A stretch of DNA of 64,000 bases from Marinomonas rhizomae (GCF_024397855.1 NZ_CP073343.1:558001-622000); one strand, 5' to 3'. Counted from the stretch's first letter, positions 25,705 to 36,069 are shown. Made by a program: numbers and translations. Notes: generated by a model not told the origin, from the sequence alone.

Positions 25705-28700
25705 ATGATGAAAGTGATGTCGATTATCGCCTTAACTGCGTTGGGGTATTTTATCCTTGGCGTTGTGGGGTTAGCTGTTGCGATTTCGCCTGGTTATTCG
25801 ACGATTATTTGGCCCGCTTCTGGTTTGGCGGTGGCGGCGTCTATCTTTTTTCCTAAGTACGCGCCGTTCGGTATTTTCCTAGGGTCTCTGTTGCTAAACA
25901 TGGGTGCGACTTGGGTTAATAATCATGTGTTTGCTTTGTCTCTTCCTTTTCTTATTGCCCTTGGTTCAACGTTACAGTCTTTTGTTGGCGGCTATTTAGT
26001 TCGCCGATTTGTTGGTGTGCCTTTCCAATTTCATCGTACTGGCTTAGTGGTTCGGTTTGTCTTTTTAGCGGGTGTTTTATCCACCTTGATTAGCGCTAGC
26101 GTTGGTTCAACGTCGTTACTTTCCTTTGGCATCATCAGTAATGAGGACTTTGTAACCAATTGGCTAGTTTGGTGGGGTGGCGACATGATCGGGGTGCTGG
26201 TCATGGTGCCTTGGTTGGCGGTGTGTTTTCCTCAGTATTTTGGTAATAAATTCGAACATCCGCTGCGTTTAGTGGGTGGTTTTCTATTTGTCTTGGTGCT
26301 TACGATTGTTTTGTCTTGGGGAAGCAGTTATTCGGAATGGAACAAGCAGTCGAAAGAGTTTCGTTCCAACGCTGAATTGTTAGACGTGTTGCTCAATAAT
26401 CGTATTAAAAACAGTGTGGATATGCTGCATAGCTTTGTTGGTCTGGTCAAAGGCAGTGATGAAGTGGATGCAAAAGAATTTGAATTGTTCGCTAACAGTG
26501 TGATGCAACGCGACGATTCGATACTCATTGTTAGTTTGAATTTTGCTATGGCAGGTGAAAACTTAGCCAGTTTTGAACGTGATATTCAAAAGGACTATCC
26601 TGATCGAGTATTTCGAGTTAGGGAAAAAAATGACGCGAACCAGTTTGTTTTTGCTACACCCAGGTCACAACACATAGTCGTCACTTACATTAGTCCTTTG
26701 GAGGGGAACGAGCAGGCACTGGGTTACGATGTTTACTCTCAGGCTGACCGACGTTTTGCTCTTGATCAGGCGATAACGTTGCGTAAGGCTTACCCGACGA
26801 CGCCCCTCAAGCTTGTACAAGGTTCTCATGCCATTCTATTATTTATGCCATTTTTTGATCGGGAAACCGATGTCTTTTTAGGCGTTGCAACCGCAGTAAT
26901 AGAGCTGGATGTATTAACCAATACCATTGTAGAGCGGGGTTTATTACCTAATACCGATTTGTATTTGGTGGACTTAGATGATGGCTCTTCAACGCCAACG
27001 CTTGTCACTAAAAATTTGACAGCGAGCCTGTCTGCTCAAGACGTTGTAGATCGTTACAGTGCGGGTGATTTTAGTCACGCTGTTCGTTTTGATATTGATG
27101 TCGGTGGTAAAAAATGGCAGTTATATCAAGTTACTGACAACTACTTTTTCAAACAGCCTTGGATCGTGAAATTTGTTTTGGCTTGTGGCTTTTTGTTCTC
27201 CGGCTTGGCTGGCTGGTTTTTATTGATTGTAAGTAGCCACACGGCGGAAATAGAAAATCGAGTGAGATTAAGAACGCGAGATTTGCAGTTGGCAAACGAG
27301 CATTTAAAAGCCTCTGAATTGGAACAAAGTAAAGCCAAAGAAGAAGCACAAGAAGCCAACCGCGCTAAAAGTGAGTTTTTGGCGAATATGAGCCACGAAA
27401 TTCGTACACCATTAAATGGCGTTATTGGTTGTTTGTCTTTGCTGATGAATACGAAATTGCAGTCTGAACAAGCTAATTTAGCTAAAATATCTCAGCAGAG
27501 TGCAGAATCCTTGTTGGATATTATTAATGATATTTTAGATTTGTCTAAGATCGAAATGGGGACGCTTACCTTAGATAAACAAGAATTTGAGCTGCGGGCA
27601 TTAATCGAAGAAATTACCAGTATCTTTGTTTTAAAAGCGGAAGAAAAAGGCATCGTACTGAACTCGCCCACCACGCCGATTCCCAATATGATGTTGTTTG
27701 GTGATAGATTACGTATTAAACAGGTGTTGGTGAATTTAATGGCTAACGCGGTCAAATTTACCCAAGAGGGTGAAGTGGCGTTACGTCTTTCGGTTGAGCC
27801 GTTAGTTGATGACAGTGTCGTTTTACACATTAATATTGAAGACTCTGGGATTGGTATTTCTGAAACGAATCAAAAGCATTTGTTCCAGCGCTTTAAACAA
27901 GCAGACGGTTCGACAACACGTAAGTTTGGTGGAACGGGTTTAGGTTTGGCAATCAGTAAAGAGATTATCCAAGCCATGGATGGGGAGATTGGATTAAACT
28001 CAGTAGAAGGTCAGGGTTCTGATTTTTGGTTTCGTATACCACTTGATGTGGTTTCAATGGCTGAGCAGACCCCATTGATAACGGGTGGTGAAGAACAAGC
28101 TGTTAGAGTGACGTTAATTTATGCTAATAAAACCGGTCGTGACTATGTTGCTGCATTGCTGGATTCATTTGGTGTTATTCACAATGCTTACGACAGTATT
28201 GCTACCGCGCTGGCTGACAGTGAATGGATAGGGCGTTGTGTTTTACTGGACTCTGATGTCATTTCGGCAGTTTCTGATGTCTCTGAATTGAACGCATTCT
28301 GTCAGAAAAATGCGATTAAGCGAGTATTGCTACAAGGTCGTTCAGATATGGATTTTGATAAAGAAGTGTATGTTGCTGCTTTAGCAAAACCTGTCTTTCA
28401 GCAGCCACTGCTGGACGTGCTTGAAAATCTAAAACCATTAGTGGAAGGAGAGCCTGAGATGGCGAGTGAAGTAGAGAAGACCCCTGATGGTCGGCCAGTA
28501 TTTAAAGCCAAAGTATTGTTAGCAGAAGACAATTTGACCAATCAGATTGTTGCCCGTGGTTTGTTGAACTTGTATGGCGTAGACGTTGTGGTGGCGAAAA
28601 ATGGCCAAGAAGCGGTTGAGCAAGCCCAATCGACTCAATTCGATATGATTTTTATGGATTGCCAGATGCCAGTAATGGATGGTTATGAAGCGACACGAAC

Positions 28701-28875
28701 GATTCGCCAGTTTACTGATGGGCAAACGCCTTCTGATGTAGCGATTGTTGCCCTTAGTGCTAATGCAATGAAAGGCGACGAAGACGAATGTTTCGCAGCT
28801 GGCATGAATGACCATATTGCAAAACCCATTTCGCAGGAAAAGTTAGTTGCGATACTCACAAAATGGCTTCCTTAG
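25705..28875 (+). CDS. Hybrid sensor histidine kinase (MASE1-CHASE-HisKA-HATPase-REC)
   Basis: The product of about 1056 residues begins with a MASE1 membrane sensor of seven or eight helices ([13 protein letters not shown]), then an extracytoplasmic CHASE domain (about residues 210-480) and a further membrane helix. The kinase core has the phosphorylated histidine H564 in [12 protein letters not shown], the N box [10 protein letters not shown], and the G boxes DSGIGIS and [10 protein letters not shown] receiver-like region without a clear acceptor follows. The final receiver has its phospho-acceptor at D985 in [16 protein letters not shown] 25705 has GGAG nine bases before it; starts from 25660 would add 15 residues. 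The Hpt gene downstream suggests a phosphorelay. The signal is unknown. Confidence 0.92.
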   Translation: MMKVMSIIALTALGYFILGVVGLAVAISPGYSTIIWPASGLAVAASIFFPKYAPFGIFLGSLLLNMGATWVNNHVFALSLPFLIALGSTLQSFVGGYLVRRFVGVPFQFHRTGLVVRFVFLAGVLSTLISASVGSTSLLSFGIISNEDFVTNWLVWWGGDMIGVLVMVPWLAVCFPQYFGNKFEHPLRLVGGFLFVLVLTIVLSWGSSYSEWNKQSKEFRSNAELLDVLLNNRIKNSVDMLHSFVGLVKGSDEVDAKEFELFANSVMQRDDSILIVSLNFAMAGENLASFERDIQKDYPDRVFRVREKNDANQFVFATPRSQHIVVTYISPLEGNEQALGYDVYSQADRRFALDQAITLRKAYPTTPLKLVQGSHAILLFMPFFDRETDVFLGVATAVIELDVLTNTIVERGLLPNTDLYLVDLDDGSSTPTLVTKNLTASLSAQDVVDRYSAGDFSHAVRFDIDVGGKKWQLYQVTDNYFFKQPWIVKFVLACGFLFSGLAGWFLLIVSSHTAEIENRVRLRTRDLQLANEHLKASELEQSKAKEEAQEANRAKSEFLANMSHEIRTPLNGVIGCLSLLMNTKLQSEQANLAKISQQSAESLLDIINDILDLSKIEMGTLTLDKQEFELRALIEEITSIFVLKAEEKGIVLNSPTTPIPNMMLFGDRLRIKQVLVNLMANAVKFTQEGEVALRLSVEPLVDDSVVLHINIEDSGIGISETNQKHLFQRFKQADGSTTRKFGGTGLGLAISKEIIQAMDGEIGLNSVEGQGSDFWFRIPLDVVSMAEQTPLITGGEEQAVRVTLIYANKTGRDYVAALLDSFGVIHNAYDSIATALADSEWIGRCVLLDSDVISAVSDVSELNAFCQKNAIKRVLLQGRSDMDFDKEVYVAALAKPVFQQPLLDVLENLKPLVEGEPEMASEVEKTPDGRPVFKAKVLLAEDNLTNQIVARGLLNLYGVDVVVAKNGQEAVEQAQSTQFDMIFMDCQMPVMDGYEATRTIRQFTDGQTPSDVAIVALSANAMKGDEDECFAAGMNDHIAKPISQEKLVAILTKWLP

Positions 28876-28905
28876 AGAATAGTATGGAAACGGAGATTCT
28901 AAGTT

Positions 28906-29253
28906 ATGTTTGAGCCTAAGGTGTTTGATAATACAGATTACGAAAGTCGTTTGGCCTATAACCACGAATTAATGGCATTGGTTGCGGGTGAATTTATTAA
29001 AGAAGCAACGACCTTACTGAAAACTCTGCAGGCTCATGTTAATGGCGGCGATTGGCATGATTTCGCTCTGGTGGCGCATCGCTTAAGAGGCGCCGCTTTG
29101 GAAGTGTCTGGCTATCGCTTTTGTCAATTAATCTCAGAGATGGAAGCGCTCGTGATAAAGCATGAAAGCGACTTGTTGGCGGCGTACCATGTGGCGCTCA
29201 CTGAAGAGTTTGATGCTCTCGTATTGGCTTTGAATCAAGAAATTTTTCGTTAA
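28906..29253 (+). CDS. Hpt domain phosphotransfer protein
   Basis: This 115-residue protein is a single Hpt four-helix unit. The phosphorylatable histidine is H58 in LVAHRLRGAALEVSG, the standard Hpt motif with arginine in place of the usual lysine. It lies 30 bases after the hybrid kinase and is surely its partner, relaying phosphate from the kinase receiver to a response regulator that is not in this neighbourhood. Confidence 0.88.
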   Translation: MFEPKVFDNTDYESRLAYNHELMALVAGEFIKEATTLLKTLQAHVNGGDWHDFALVAHRLRGAALEVSGYRFCQLISEMEALVIKHESDLLAAYHVALTEEFDALVLALNQEIFR

Positions 29254-29341
29254 TCCCTATCTAATAATTTTTTCATTTCTGTTATTTTTCTTCATTTTTC
29301 TTCATTTTTCTTTTGTTTTTCCGCTATTTGTTGGTTTGAAA

Positions 29342-29377
29342 GTTTCATTTGAATTGCGATTGTATTTCAAATGAAAC
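29342..29377. promoter_or_regulatory. 12-bp inverted repeat upstream of ugpB, operator candidate
   Basis: GTTTCATTTGAA (29342-29353) and TTCAAATGAAAC (29366-29377) are perfect inverted repeats with a 12-base spacer, about 80 bases before ugpB. A DeoR-type repressor like GlpR is encoded at the end of the operon and is the natural candidate to bind here. Just upstream, TTCATTTTTC is repeated in tandem near 29291-29310. No clear Pho box was recognised. Confidence 0.55.
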
Positions 29378-29459
29378 CTTACTATCATCAAAGTGAAATA
29401 TATTCTTTCTATAGTCGTTCTTTCTTTTCTAATAAAAACTCATTGTGAGGAACACGGAA

Positions 29460-30761
29460 ATGCATAATTTGAAGTTAGCGTCAGTGGTTGTTGGTCTATC
29501 TATTGCGAGTTCAGGCTTTGCCGCCACACAAGTAGAATGGTGGCATGCAATGGGTGGTGCAAATGGCGAAAAAGTAAATGAAATCGCTAAAGCGTTTAAC
29601 GACTCCCAAGATGCTTATGAAGTGAAGCCAGTTTATAAAGGCAATTACACAGAGACGATGACGTCAGCTATTGCCGCGTTTCGAGCGAAACAGCAACCAG
29701 CGATCGTTCAGGTATTTGAAGTAGGTACTGCGAGTATGATGGCGGCTAAAGGCGCTATTTACCCAGTATATAAGCTGATGCGTGAGTCTGGTCAATCGTT
29801 TGATGAAAGTGCTTATTTGAGCGCTGTGACAGGTTATTACACCAACAGTGATGGCCAAATGCTTTCTATGCCATTCAACAGTTCTACGCCTGTACTTTAC
29901 TACAACAAAGATTTGTTCAAAAAAGCGGGCATCAGCCAAGCGCCTAAAACATGGCAAGATGTCGAAAGTGTTTCTAAGAAACTGCAAGCATCAGGTGTAT
30001 CTTGTGGCTTTACGACGGCTTGGCAATCTTGGGTACAGCTAGAGAACTTAAGTTCTCGTCACAATGTACCATTTGCTACGTTAGAGAATGGCTTTGGCGG
30101 TTTGAAAACCGAGTTGAAATTTAATGGTCCATTGCAAGTTGCGCATATTTCAAAAATGGGCGAATGGCAAAAGAACGGCATCTTTAGCTATTCAGGTCGT
30201 ACTAACGATGGTGCAGCGAAGTTCTACAGCCAAGAATGTGCCATGTTTACTGAATCTTCTGCCGGTTACGCTGGCATAAAACGTAATGCGAAATTCGATT
30301 TTGGTGTTGCGGAACTTCCTTACTGGGAAGGCAAGGTAAAACAACCTTCTAATACCATTATCGGTGGCGCGTCTTTGTGGGTATTGCAAGGTCACTCTAA
30401 AGAAGAATACAAAGGTGTGGCGTCTTTCCTAAGCTATCTATCAAGTGCATCTGTTCAGGCTGACTGGCATCAGTTCTCTGGTTACTTGCCAATTACTAAG
30501 GCCGCGTATGATTTGACCAAAGGTCAAGGTTTCTACGCCGCGAACCCTGGTACGGAAACGGGTGTCATCCAAATGACAACAGGTACGCCAACGGAAAACA
30601 CTAAAGGTTTGCGTTTGGGTAACTTTGTACAGATTCGTGGCATCATAGACGAAGCATTAGAATCTGTTTGGAGTGGCGATGTAGATGCTCAAACCGCTTT
30701 GAATACCGCTGTTGAACGTGGTAACGCGCAACTTCGTAAGTTTGAAAAAGCGAACGACTAA
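29460..30761 (+). CDS. ugpB: sn-glycerol-3-phosphate ABC transporter, substrate-binding protein
   Basis: The 433-residue periplasmic protein has a signal peptide ending near SSGFAA and then the UgpB fold. Stretches VEWWHAMGG, YKGNYTETMTSAIAAFRAK, QPFNSSTPVLYYNKD-like MPFNSSTPVLYYNKD, GGASLWVLQG and GYLPITKAAYDLTKGQGFY follow E. coli UgpB closely. It binds glycerol-3-phosphate and glycerophosphodiesters for import. ATG 29460 follows GAGGA; a GTG at 29445 lies within the ribosome site. It heads ugpBAECQ and is followed by a hairpin that may limit read-through. Confidence 0.96.
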   Translation: MHNLKLASVVVGLSIASSGFAATQVEWWHAMGGANGEKVNEIAKAFNDSQDAYEVKPVYKGNYTETMTSAIAAFRAKQQPAIVQVFEVGTASMMAAKGAIYPVYKLMRESGQSFDESAYLSAVTGYYTNSDGQMLSMPFNSSTPVLYYNKDLFKKAGISQAPKTWQDVESVSKKLQASGVSCGFTTAWQSWVQLENLSSRHNVPFATLENGFGGLKTELKFNGPLQVAHISKMGEWQKNGIFSYSGRTNDGAAKFYSQECAMFTESSAGYAGIKRNAKFDFGVAELPYWEGKVKQPSNTIIGGASLWVLQGHSKEEYKGVASFLSYLSSASVQADWHQFSGYLPITKAAYDLTKGQGFYAANPGTETGVIQMTTGTPTENTKGLRLGNFVQIRGIIDEALESVWSGDVDAQTALNTAVERGNAQLRKFEKAND

Positions 30762-30769
30762 ATAAAACT

Positions 30770-30804
30770 AGCGCCCTTATGTTTTCTGCATAAGGGCGCT
30801 TTTT
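30770..30804 (+). terminator. Hairpin between ugpB and ugpA
   Basis: AGCGCCCTTATG (30770-30781) pairs perfectly with CATAAGGGCGCT (30789-30800) around a 7-base loop, followed by TTTTTATT. It is a strong terminator shape within the operon, as often seen after binding-protein genes to raise their expression relative to the permease. Confidence 0.85.
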
Positions 30805-30861
30805 ATTGCATGGCGTATTTTTCTTTTTAATTTGTCGTTTTCTTTTTTTTTGGATTGTCCG

Positions 30862-31740
30862 ATGACAGTTACCTTTCCCCAAAAAGGCCTACCTTGGCTT
30901 TTGCTGTTGCCCCAGCTCTTGGTGACCGCTATTTTCTTTCTTTGGCCAGCTGAGCAAGCCTTAGAGCAAGCGTTTTATCAGGAAGACGCCTTTGGTCTGA
31001 GTCGAGAGTTTATTGGCTTGGAAAACTTTGCGGATTTATTTACTGATCCTTTGTATTACCAATCTATGTTAACCACCTTGGTGTTCAGTTTTTCTGTTGC
31101 CATTGTGGGCATGTCTTTAGCGCTGTTGTTGGCCGTGATGGCGGATCGTATTATCCGTGGCAAGCTGGCGTATCAAACTTTGTTAATTTGGCCATATGCT
31201 GTCGCGCCTGCGTTGGCGGGTGTTTTGTGGTGGATTTTGTTTGATCCGAGCATGGGGCCAATTGCCCTATGGTTGAAGTCAGCGGGTATTGATTGGAACC
31301 ATTATCTTGATGGTAACCAAGCGATGATCTTGGTGGTGATTGCGTCGACTTGGAAGCAAATTAGTTACAACTTCTTATTTTTCCTTGCGGGTTTGCAAGC
31401 CGTACCGCGCTCGCTTATTGAAGCAGCAGCGATTGATGGTGCGAGTCCCTTTAAGCGCTTCTGGACCATTGTTTTTCCGCTATTGTCTCCGACGACGTTT
31501 TTCTTGTTGGTAGTGAATCTTGTGTACGCCTTCTTTGAAACCTTCGGGGTGATCGATGCGACCACCAAAGGTGGTCCAGGGCAAAGTACAACCACTTTAG
31601 TTTACAAAGTATTTGATGACGGTTTTGTTGGTTTAGATCTGGGTGGATCAGCGGCGCAATCGGTTGTTCTTATGGCGATTGTCGGCTTGATGACGGTGAT
31701 TCAGTTTCGTTTTATTGAGCGTAAGGTGCAGTACTCATGA
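30862..31740 (+). CDS. ugpA: sn-glycerol-3-phosphate ABC transporter permease UgpA
   Basis: The 292-residue inner-membrane protein has six helices and the ABC permease EAA loop [22 protein letters not shown]. Stretches [22 protein letters not shown] and [28 protein letters not shown] match UgpA. It pairs with UgpE to form the channel. ATG 30862 gives the family length; an in-frame TTG upstream lies in a T-rich leader. The stop overlaps the ugpE start by four bases. Confidence 0.95.
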   Translation: MTVTFPQKGLPWLLLLPQLLVTAIFFLWPAEQALEQAFYQEDAFGLSREFIGLENFADLFTDPLYYQSMLTTLVFSFSVAIVGMSLALLLAVMADRIIRGKLAYQTLLIWPYAVAPALAGVLWWILFDPSMGPIALWLKSAGIDWNHYLDGNQAMILVVIASTWKQISYNFLFFLAGLQAVPRSLIEAAAIDGASPFKRFWTIVFPLLSPTTFFLLVVNLVYAFFETFGVIDATTKGGPGQSTTTLVYKVFDDGFVGLDLGGSAAQSVVLMAIVGLMTVIQFRFIERKVQYS

Positions 31741-32585
31741 TCGAAAATCGACCTTGGTTAACCTTTGCAAGTCACGCGACCTTGTTGATTGGGATCGCTT
31801 TAGTAGCCTTGCCTGTTTGGATGGCGTTGGTGGCATCGACACATCCTGCTTCGGCGTTTGGCGTTGGGCATATTCCTTTGTGGTTTGGCGGTGCGGGCGC
31901 ACAAACATGGGGAACGGTATTGTTTGAAAAAGCGGGCAACGGCGTGGATACGCCTGTCTGGTTTATGATGCTGAACTCTTTGATTATGGCGCTGGGCATT
32001 ACCTTCGGCAAAATCGCCATCTCTTTGTTGTCTGCTTATGCGATTGTGTTTTTCCGTTTCCCGTTTCGTAACCTGTGCTTTTGGATCATCTTCATGACCT
32101 TAATGCTGCCTGTGGAGGTGCGGATTGTGCCGACCTACGAGGTGGTGGCGAATCTTGATCTGCTTAACAGTTATACAGGTTTAACCTTGCCTTTGATTGC
32201 CAGTGCGACGGCGACTTTCTTGTTTCGTCAGTGTTTTTTAAGCATCCCAGGGGAGCTGGTGGAAGCCGCTCGAATGGACGGTGCAGGGCCATGGCGTTTC
32301 TTTTTCGATATCTTGTTGCCGCTGTCTCGAACCAATATTGCGGCCTTGTTTGTGATCTTGTTTATTTACGGTTGGAATCAATATCTATGGCCTTTGTTGA
32401 TCACCACAGATGACGCTTATTACACCTTGGTGATGAGTATTAAGCGCATGCTGTCGGTGACCGATGGTGATATCGCATGGAACCAAATTATGGCAACTAC
32501 CTTATTAGCGATGTTGCCACCCGTTGCGGTGGTGATAGGCATGCAGAAGCTGTTTGTTAAAGGCTTAGTGGATTCGGAGAAGTAG
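31737..32585 (+). CDS. ugpE: sn-glycerol-3-phosphate ABC transporter permease UgpE
   Basis: The 282-residue membrane permease has six helices and the EAA motif [40 protein letters not shown] and [16 protein letters not shown] are family hallmarks. It starts within the ugpA stop (ATGA overlap) and ends two bases before ugpC, so the permease and ATPase genes are translated in close coupling. Its length is near that of the E. coli protein. Confidence 0.95.
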   Translation: MIENRPWLTFASHATLLIGIALVALPVWMALVASTHPASAFGVGHIPLWFGGAGAQTWGTVLFEKAGNGVDTPVWFMMLNSLIMALGITFGKIAISLLSAYAIVFFRFPFRNLCFWIIFMTLMLPVEVRIVPTYEVVANLDLLNSYTGLTLPLIASATATFLFRQCFLSIPGELVEAARMDGAGPWRFFFDILLPLSRTNIAALFVILFIYGWNQYLWPLLITTDDAYYTLVMSIKRMLSVTDGDIAWNQIMATTLLAMLPPVAVVIGMQKLFVKGLVDSEK

Positions 32586-32587
32586 TA

Positions 32588-33655
32588 ATGACGGACGTTA
32601 TTTTAGAAAAAGTGGGTAAGACTTACCCTAATGGCTATCATGCCATTCCAAGCGTTGATTTAACGATTGAAGAAGGCGAATTTATTGTTTTAGTCGGCCC
32701 TTCTGGTTGTGGTAAATCCACCTTGCTGCGCATGGTGGCAGGTCTGGAAAGTATTTCTACTGGTGAGCTGCGCATCCGTGGCGAGCGCATGAATGAGAAG
32801 GAACCCGCTGAGCGTGACATCGCCATGGTGTTTCAGAATTACGCCTTGTACCCGCATATGTCGGTGTACGATAACATGGCTTACGGCCTGAAAAACCGCG
32901 GCATGCCAAAGGATCAAATTGCTGAAAAGGTCAGTGATGTAGCACAGATGCTGGGTTTAACTGAACTGCTACAGCGTAAGCCGCGTCAATTATCCGGCGG
33001 CCAGCGTCAACGTGTTGCTATGGGGCGCGCTATGGTGCGAGACCCGAAAGTGTTTTTGTTCGATGAACCTTTGTCTAATCTAGATGCAAAATTACGTGTG
33101 CAGATGCGTGTCGAGATTCGTCAGTTGCAGCGTAAATTAGGCACCACGACCTTGTATGTAACCCATGATCAAGTTGAGGCGATGACCTTGGCAGATCGCT
33201 TGGTGGTTTTAAACAAAGGCAAGGCGGAGCAAATTGGTACGCCGATGGATTTATACAATAAACCGGCCACGCCTTTCGTGGCAGCCTTTATTGGTTCTCC
33301 TTCAATGAATTTGATCGACGCGAATCTTACTGAGCAAGGCATTAAAATCTCAGAAGCGCTAACTTTACCTTTGTCCCATCAACACCGAGGTGGCATCGTA
33401 TGGGGAGTTCGTCCTGAGCATTTGGAAGTGAGTGATGAACACAATGCCGATTTCGCTTTGCGCATCCAAGCGGTAGAATCCTTGGGGGCAGAGACGTTAA
33501 TTCATGGCAAAATAGAGACCGAAGCTGGTAATGGAGAGTCTATGGTGGTGCGTTTGTCTGGGCCACATTTGCCGGATGTGAATAGTCTTATGTGGTTAAC
33601 GGCGCCAGTGTCTCATTGGCACTTATTTGATGCAAAAACTCAACAACGATTGTGA
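32588..33655 (+). CDS. ugpC: sn-glycerol-3-phosphate ABC transporter ATP-binding protein UgpC
   Basis: The 355-residue ATPase has Walker A GPSGCGKST at residues 37-45, a Q loop (VFQNYALYPHM), the signature LSGGQRQRV near residue 135, and Walker B VFLFDEPLSNLD followed by the switch histidine in YVTHDQVEAM. A C-terminal TOBE-like regulatory domain starts near residue 240 (GVRPEHLEV). In E. coli the C-terminal part responds to internal phosphate. It powers the UgpA/UgpE importer. Confidence 0.95.
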   Translation: MTDVILEKVGKTYPNGYHAIPSVDLTIEEGEFIVLVGPSGCGKSTLLRMVAGLESISTGELRIRGERMNEKEPAERDIAMVFQNYALYPHMSVYDNMAYGLKNRGMPKDQIAEKVSDVAQMLGLTELLQRKPRQLSGGQRQRVAMGRAMVRDPKVFLFDEPLSNLDAKLRVQMRVEIRQLQRKLGTTTLYVTHDQVEAMTLADRLVVLNKGKAEQIGTPMDLYNKPATPFVAAFIGSPSMNLIDANLTEQGIKISEALTLPLSHQHRGGIVWGVRPEHLEVSDEHNADFALRIQAVESLGAETLIHGKIETEAGNGESMVVRLSGPHLPDVNSLMWLTAPVSHWHLFDAKTQQRL

Positions 33656-33662
33656 GATCGAT

Positions 33663-34439
33663 ATGACAAATGACAATGTTTCTACCGGTTATATTGTGAA
33701 AGACAAGGTACTCAATACCAAAGTAATGGGGCACCGTGGTGCGGCATTATTGGCACCTGAAAATACCTTGGCATCTATTCGAGCAGCAGCTGAGGTCGGT
33801 GCGACTTGGGTCGAAATTGATGTGTATTTAATTGCCGAGGGTGGTCTGGTTATTTTTCATGATGACACTCTTGATCGCTGTACCAATGGGTCAGGTGTGA
33901 CTCGTGATGCACGTCCTGTCGAGGTAGCTCAACTGGACGCAGGTGCGTGGTTTTCTGACAAGTTTGCTGGTGAGAAAGTGCCTACTTTGTTGGAGGCGTT
34001 GGAATGCATTCAGTCATTGAATCTTGGCCTAAACCTTGAAATTAAACACGATAGCGCCGATGTAGAAAACATTGTGCCTGCTGTTATGGCGATGTTGCGC
34101 GATTATTGGCAAGACAACAATAAACTGATGATTTCCAGTTTTAACTTAGCGGCGTTAGAGCTTTGTTACGAGATTGATCCTCAGCGTCACCTCGCTCCTT
34201 TATATGAAAACATTCCTGACGACTGGCAAGAACGGCTTGCGGCTATTAAAGCGTACAGTTTGAATTGCGATTACTCTCGATTGACTGAAACTCAGGCGCG
34301 AGCGGTAAAAGCCGCAGGTTATAAATTGCTGTGCTACACCGCCAATGACCCAAAGGAAGTGGAACGGCATTGGGAGTGGGGAATGGACGCTGTGATTACC
34401 GATGATCCGACTCAGTTCTCATCACTGTTGGCAGAATAA
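33663..34439 (+). CDS. ugpQ: Glycerophosphodiester phosphodiesterase
   Basis: The 258-residue protein has the GDPD barrel with the catalytic HRGxxxxxPENT motif as GHRGAALLAPENTLASI, the metal-binding EIDVYLIAEGGLVIFHDDTLDRCTNG, and the lower-barrel LEIKHDS. It cleaves glycerophosphodiesters brought in by Ugp to glycerol-3-phosphate and an alcohol, and is cytoplasmic, as no signal peptide is seen. ATG 33663 is chosen over the in-frame ATG at 33627 inside ugpC. It is the last structural gene of the ugp set. Confidence 0.94.
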   Translation: MTNDNVSTGYIVKDKVLNTKVMGHRGAALLAPENTLASIRAAAEVGATWVEIDVYLIAEGGLVIFHDDTLDRCTNGSGVTRDARPVEVAQLDAGAWFSDKFAGEKVPTLLEALECIQSLNLGLNLEIKHDSADVENIVPAVMAMLRDYWQDNNKLMISSFNLAALELCYEIDPQRHLAPLYENIPDDWQERLAAIKAYSLNCDYSRLTETQARAVKAAGYKLLCYTANDPKEVERHWEWGMDAVITDDPTQFSSLLAE

Positions 34440-34453
34440 ATTAAGGGCGTTGT

Positions 34454-35212
34454 GTGGGATTAAATGAAAGGCAAAACCAGATATTAAATTGGGTGCAGCA
34501 AGAAGACGCCCTATTGGTTGAAGAGATGGTGGCACGCTTTAATGTCTCATCTCAGACCATACGTAAAGATATTAATCAGCTGGCAGAACGTCATCTTGTC
34601 CGTCGTACACATGGCGGTATTGCACCAGTATCTAGTACGGAAAATTTGCCGTTCGACCATCGCCAGTTTTTGAACAGTGATGCGAAAGAGGCGATTGCTG
34701 CGAATGTTGCTCAGGTGATACCCGACGGTGCCTCAGTGTTTCTAGGGATTGGCACCACAGTGGAATATGTGGCGAAAGCCTTGGTGTCTCATCATGACCT
34801 ACAAGTCTTTACCAACAACTTAACGGTGGCGAGCATCTTGGGCAATTACCCTGAGGTAAGAGTGCGTGTTTTGGCTGGAAAATTACGCCATCAGCATCAT
34901 GACTTAGTAGGTGAAGAAACCTTGTTTGGATTGCGCCAATACTATTTTGATTACGGCGTATTAGGCTGTGGTGGTATGGATGAAGAGCAAGGGATATTGG
35001 ATTTTGACCCTGAAGAAGCCGCAGTGAGCCGTGTTTTGGTCGAGCAAAGTCGTCATACTTTATTGGTTGCAGATCAGCATAAATGGGGGCGAAAAGCCAT
35101 GGCGAGAGTTCAGCCTTTTGCTGCGATAGACTGGTTATTTAGTGATGTGCTAACCAAGTCGCAAACGCAATTACTCACCTCTCATGGTGTTCAAATTAAA
35201 CTCTGCTCTTAG
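34454..35212 (+). CDS. glpR: DeoR-family repressor, GlpR-like
   Basis: The 252-residue protein has an N-terminal DeoR helix-turn-helix (ILNWVQQEDALLVEEMVARF, VSSQTIRKDINQLAERHLVRRTHGG). A sugar-phosphate isomerase-like effector domain follows, with GASVFLGIGTTVEYVAKAL, TNNLTVASIL and FGLRQYYFDYGVLGCGGMD. It resembles E. coli GlpR, which responds to glycerol-3-phosphate, and it sits 14 bases after ugpQ, so it probably represses the ugp operon. Translation starts at GTG 34454. The candidate operator is the inverted repeat at 29342-29377. Confidence 0.9.
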   Translation: MGLNERQNQILNWVQQEDALLVEEMVARFNVSSQTIRKDINQLAERHLVRRTHGGIAPVSSTENLPFDHRQFLNSDAKEAIAANVAQVIPDGASVFLGIGTTVEYVAKALVSHHDLQVFTNNLTVASILGNYPEVRVRVLAGKLRHQHHDLVGEETLFGLRQYYFDYGVLGCGGMDEEQGILDFDPEEAAVSRVLVEQSRHTLLVADQHKWGRKAMARVQPFAAIDWLFSDVLTKSQTQLLTSHGVQIKLCS

Positions 35213-35219
35213 GACGAAT

Positions 35220-36053
35220 ATGTCGATATCTGTTTCTTCTTCGTTAGGTGATTTTGGTTTAGAGCTTTCTTCTATTAAGGAAAGTGCATGCCAAGGTTTG
35301 CGTTTTATTTTAACGGACTTTGACGACACGCTGACATGGGAAGGTCAGTTACCTGTTGAAACATTACGAGCACTAGCGCAACTGGAAGCGCATGGCATCA
35401 AGGTGATCCCAGTAACAGGTGGTTGTGCTGGCTGGTCGGATATGATTGCCAGAGCGCTCCCTGTTGATGGCGTGATTACTGAAGGCGGTGCCTGCTTTAT
35501 TGGCAGAACAGTAGACCGTCATCTAACGTATTCCTTCTGGCGTGAAGAGTCTGAGATGCGTGCTGAACAAGCGCATATATTGACTCAGGTGAATCAGGTT
35601 TTAACGCAATTTCCGCGCTTACGCTTGGCAAGGGATCAGTCTTATCGACTTACCGATGTTGCGATTGATTACGCTCAAGATGTGAAGCCAGCCGCAGTCG
35701 AAGAGAAAGATGCTTGCTTGGCCGCTTTGATTGATATGGGGTTAAACGCTAAGGCAAGCTCAATACACATAAACGTGTGTTCTCAAGGCTATGATAAGTT
35801 TTCCATGGCGCAGCGAGTATTAAGTGACGTGTATGGTCTGAGCGAAGCGCAACAGCAAGAGCAAGTGCTCTATGTCGGCGATGCACCGAATGATGAAAGC
35901 ATGTTTGCGCGTTTTCCATTGAGTGTGGGAGTCGCCAATATCGCAGAGCATTTGGAATTTATGCAGTATCGTCCTCGTTATCAAACAATGCAACCGGGTG
36001 GCTTGGGTTTTGCCGAGTTGGCGGAGTTTGTGTTGTCTGCACGACAAGCTTAA
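35220..36053 (+). CDS. HAD-superfamily (IIB-type) phosphatase
   Basis: The 277-residue protein has HAD motif I as FILTDFDDTLTWEG near residue 30, motif II threonine in VIPVTGGCAG, and motif IV VLYVGDAPNDESMFARF. The cap lies between motifs II and III, as in Cof-type and mannosyl-3-phosphoglycerate phosphatase-like proteins. It follows glpR by seven bases, so it belongs to the ugp transcript. A role in dephosphorylating a glycerol- or sugar-phosphate is reasonable but not shown. The ATG at 35220 is preferred over an in-frame upstream start at 35184 inside glpR. Confidence 0.85.
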   Translation: MSISVSSSLGDFGLELSSIKESACQGLRFILTDFDDTLTWEGQLPVETLRALAQLEAHGIKVIPVTGGCAGWSDMIARALPVDGVITEGGACFIGRTVDRHLTYSFWREESEMRAEQAHILTQVNQVLTQFPRLRLARDQSYRLTDVAIDYAQDVKPAAVEEKDACLAALIDMGLNAKASSIHINVCSQGYDKFSMAQRVLSDVYGLSEAQQQEQVLYVGDAPNDESMFARFPLSVGVANIAEHLEFMQYRPRYQTMQPGGLGFAELAEFVLSARQA

Positions 36054-36069
36054 TTTATTGCTTGTCGTG
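36040..36069. terminator. Inverted repeat at end of ugp operon
   Basis: CACGACAAGC (36040-36049) pairs perfectly with GCTTGTCGTG (36060-36069) around a 10-base loop that contains the stop codon of the phosphatase gene. It lies between convergent genes, and no T run follows. Confidence 0.5.

Noticed and set aside
29281..29310. Tandem TTCATTTTTC copies upstream of ugpB as a possible Pho box
   Set aside because: The repeat period is 10 and the bases do not follow the CTGTCAT pattern of PhoB sites; kept only as a short repeat.
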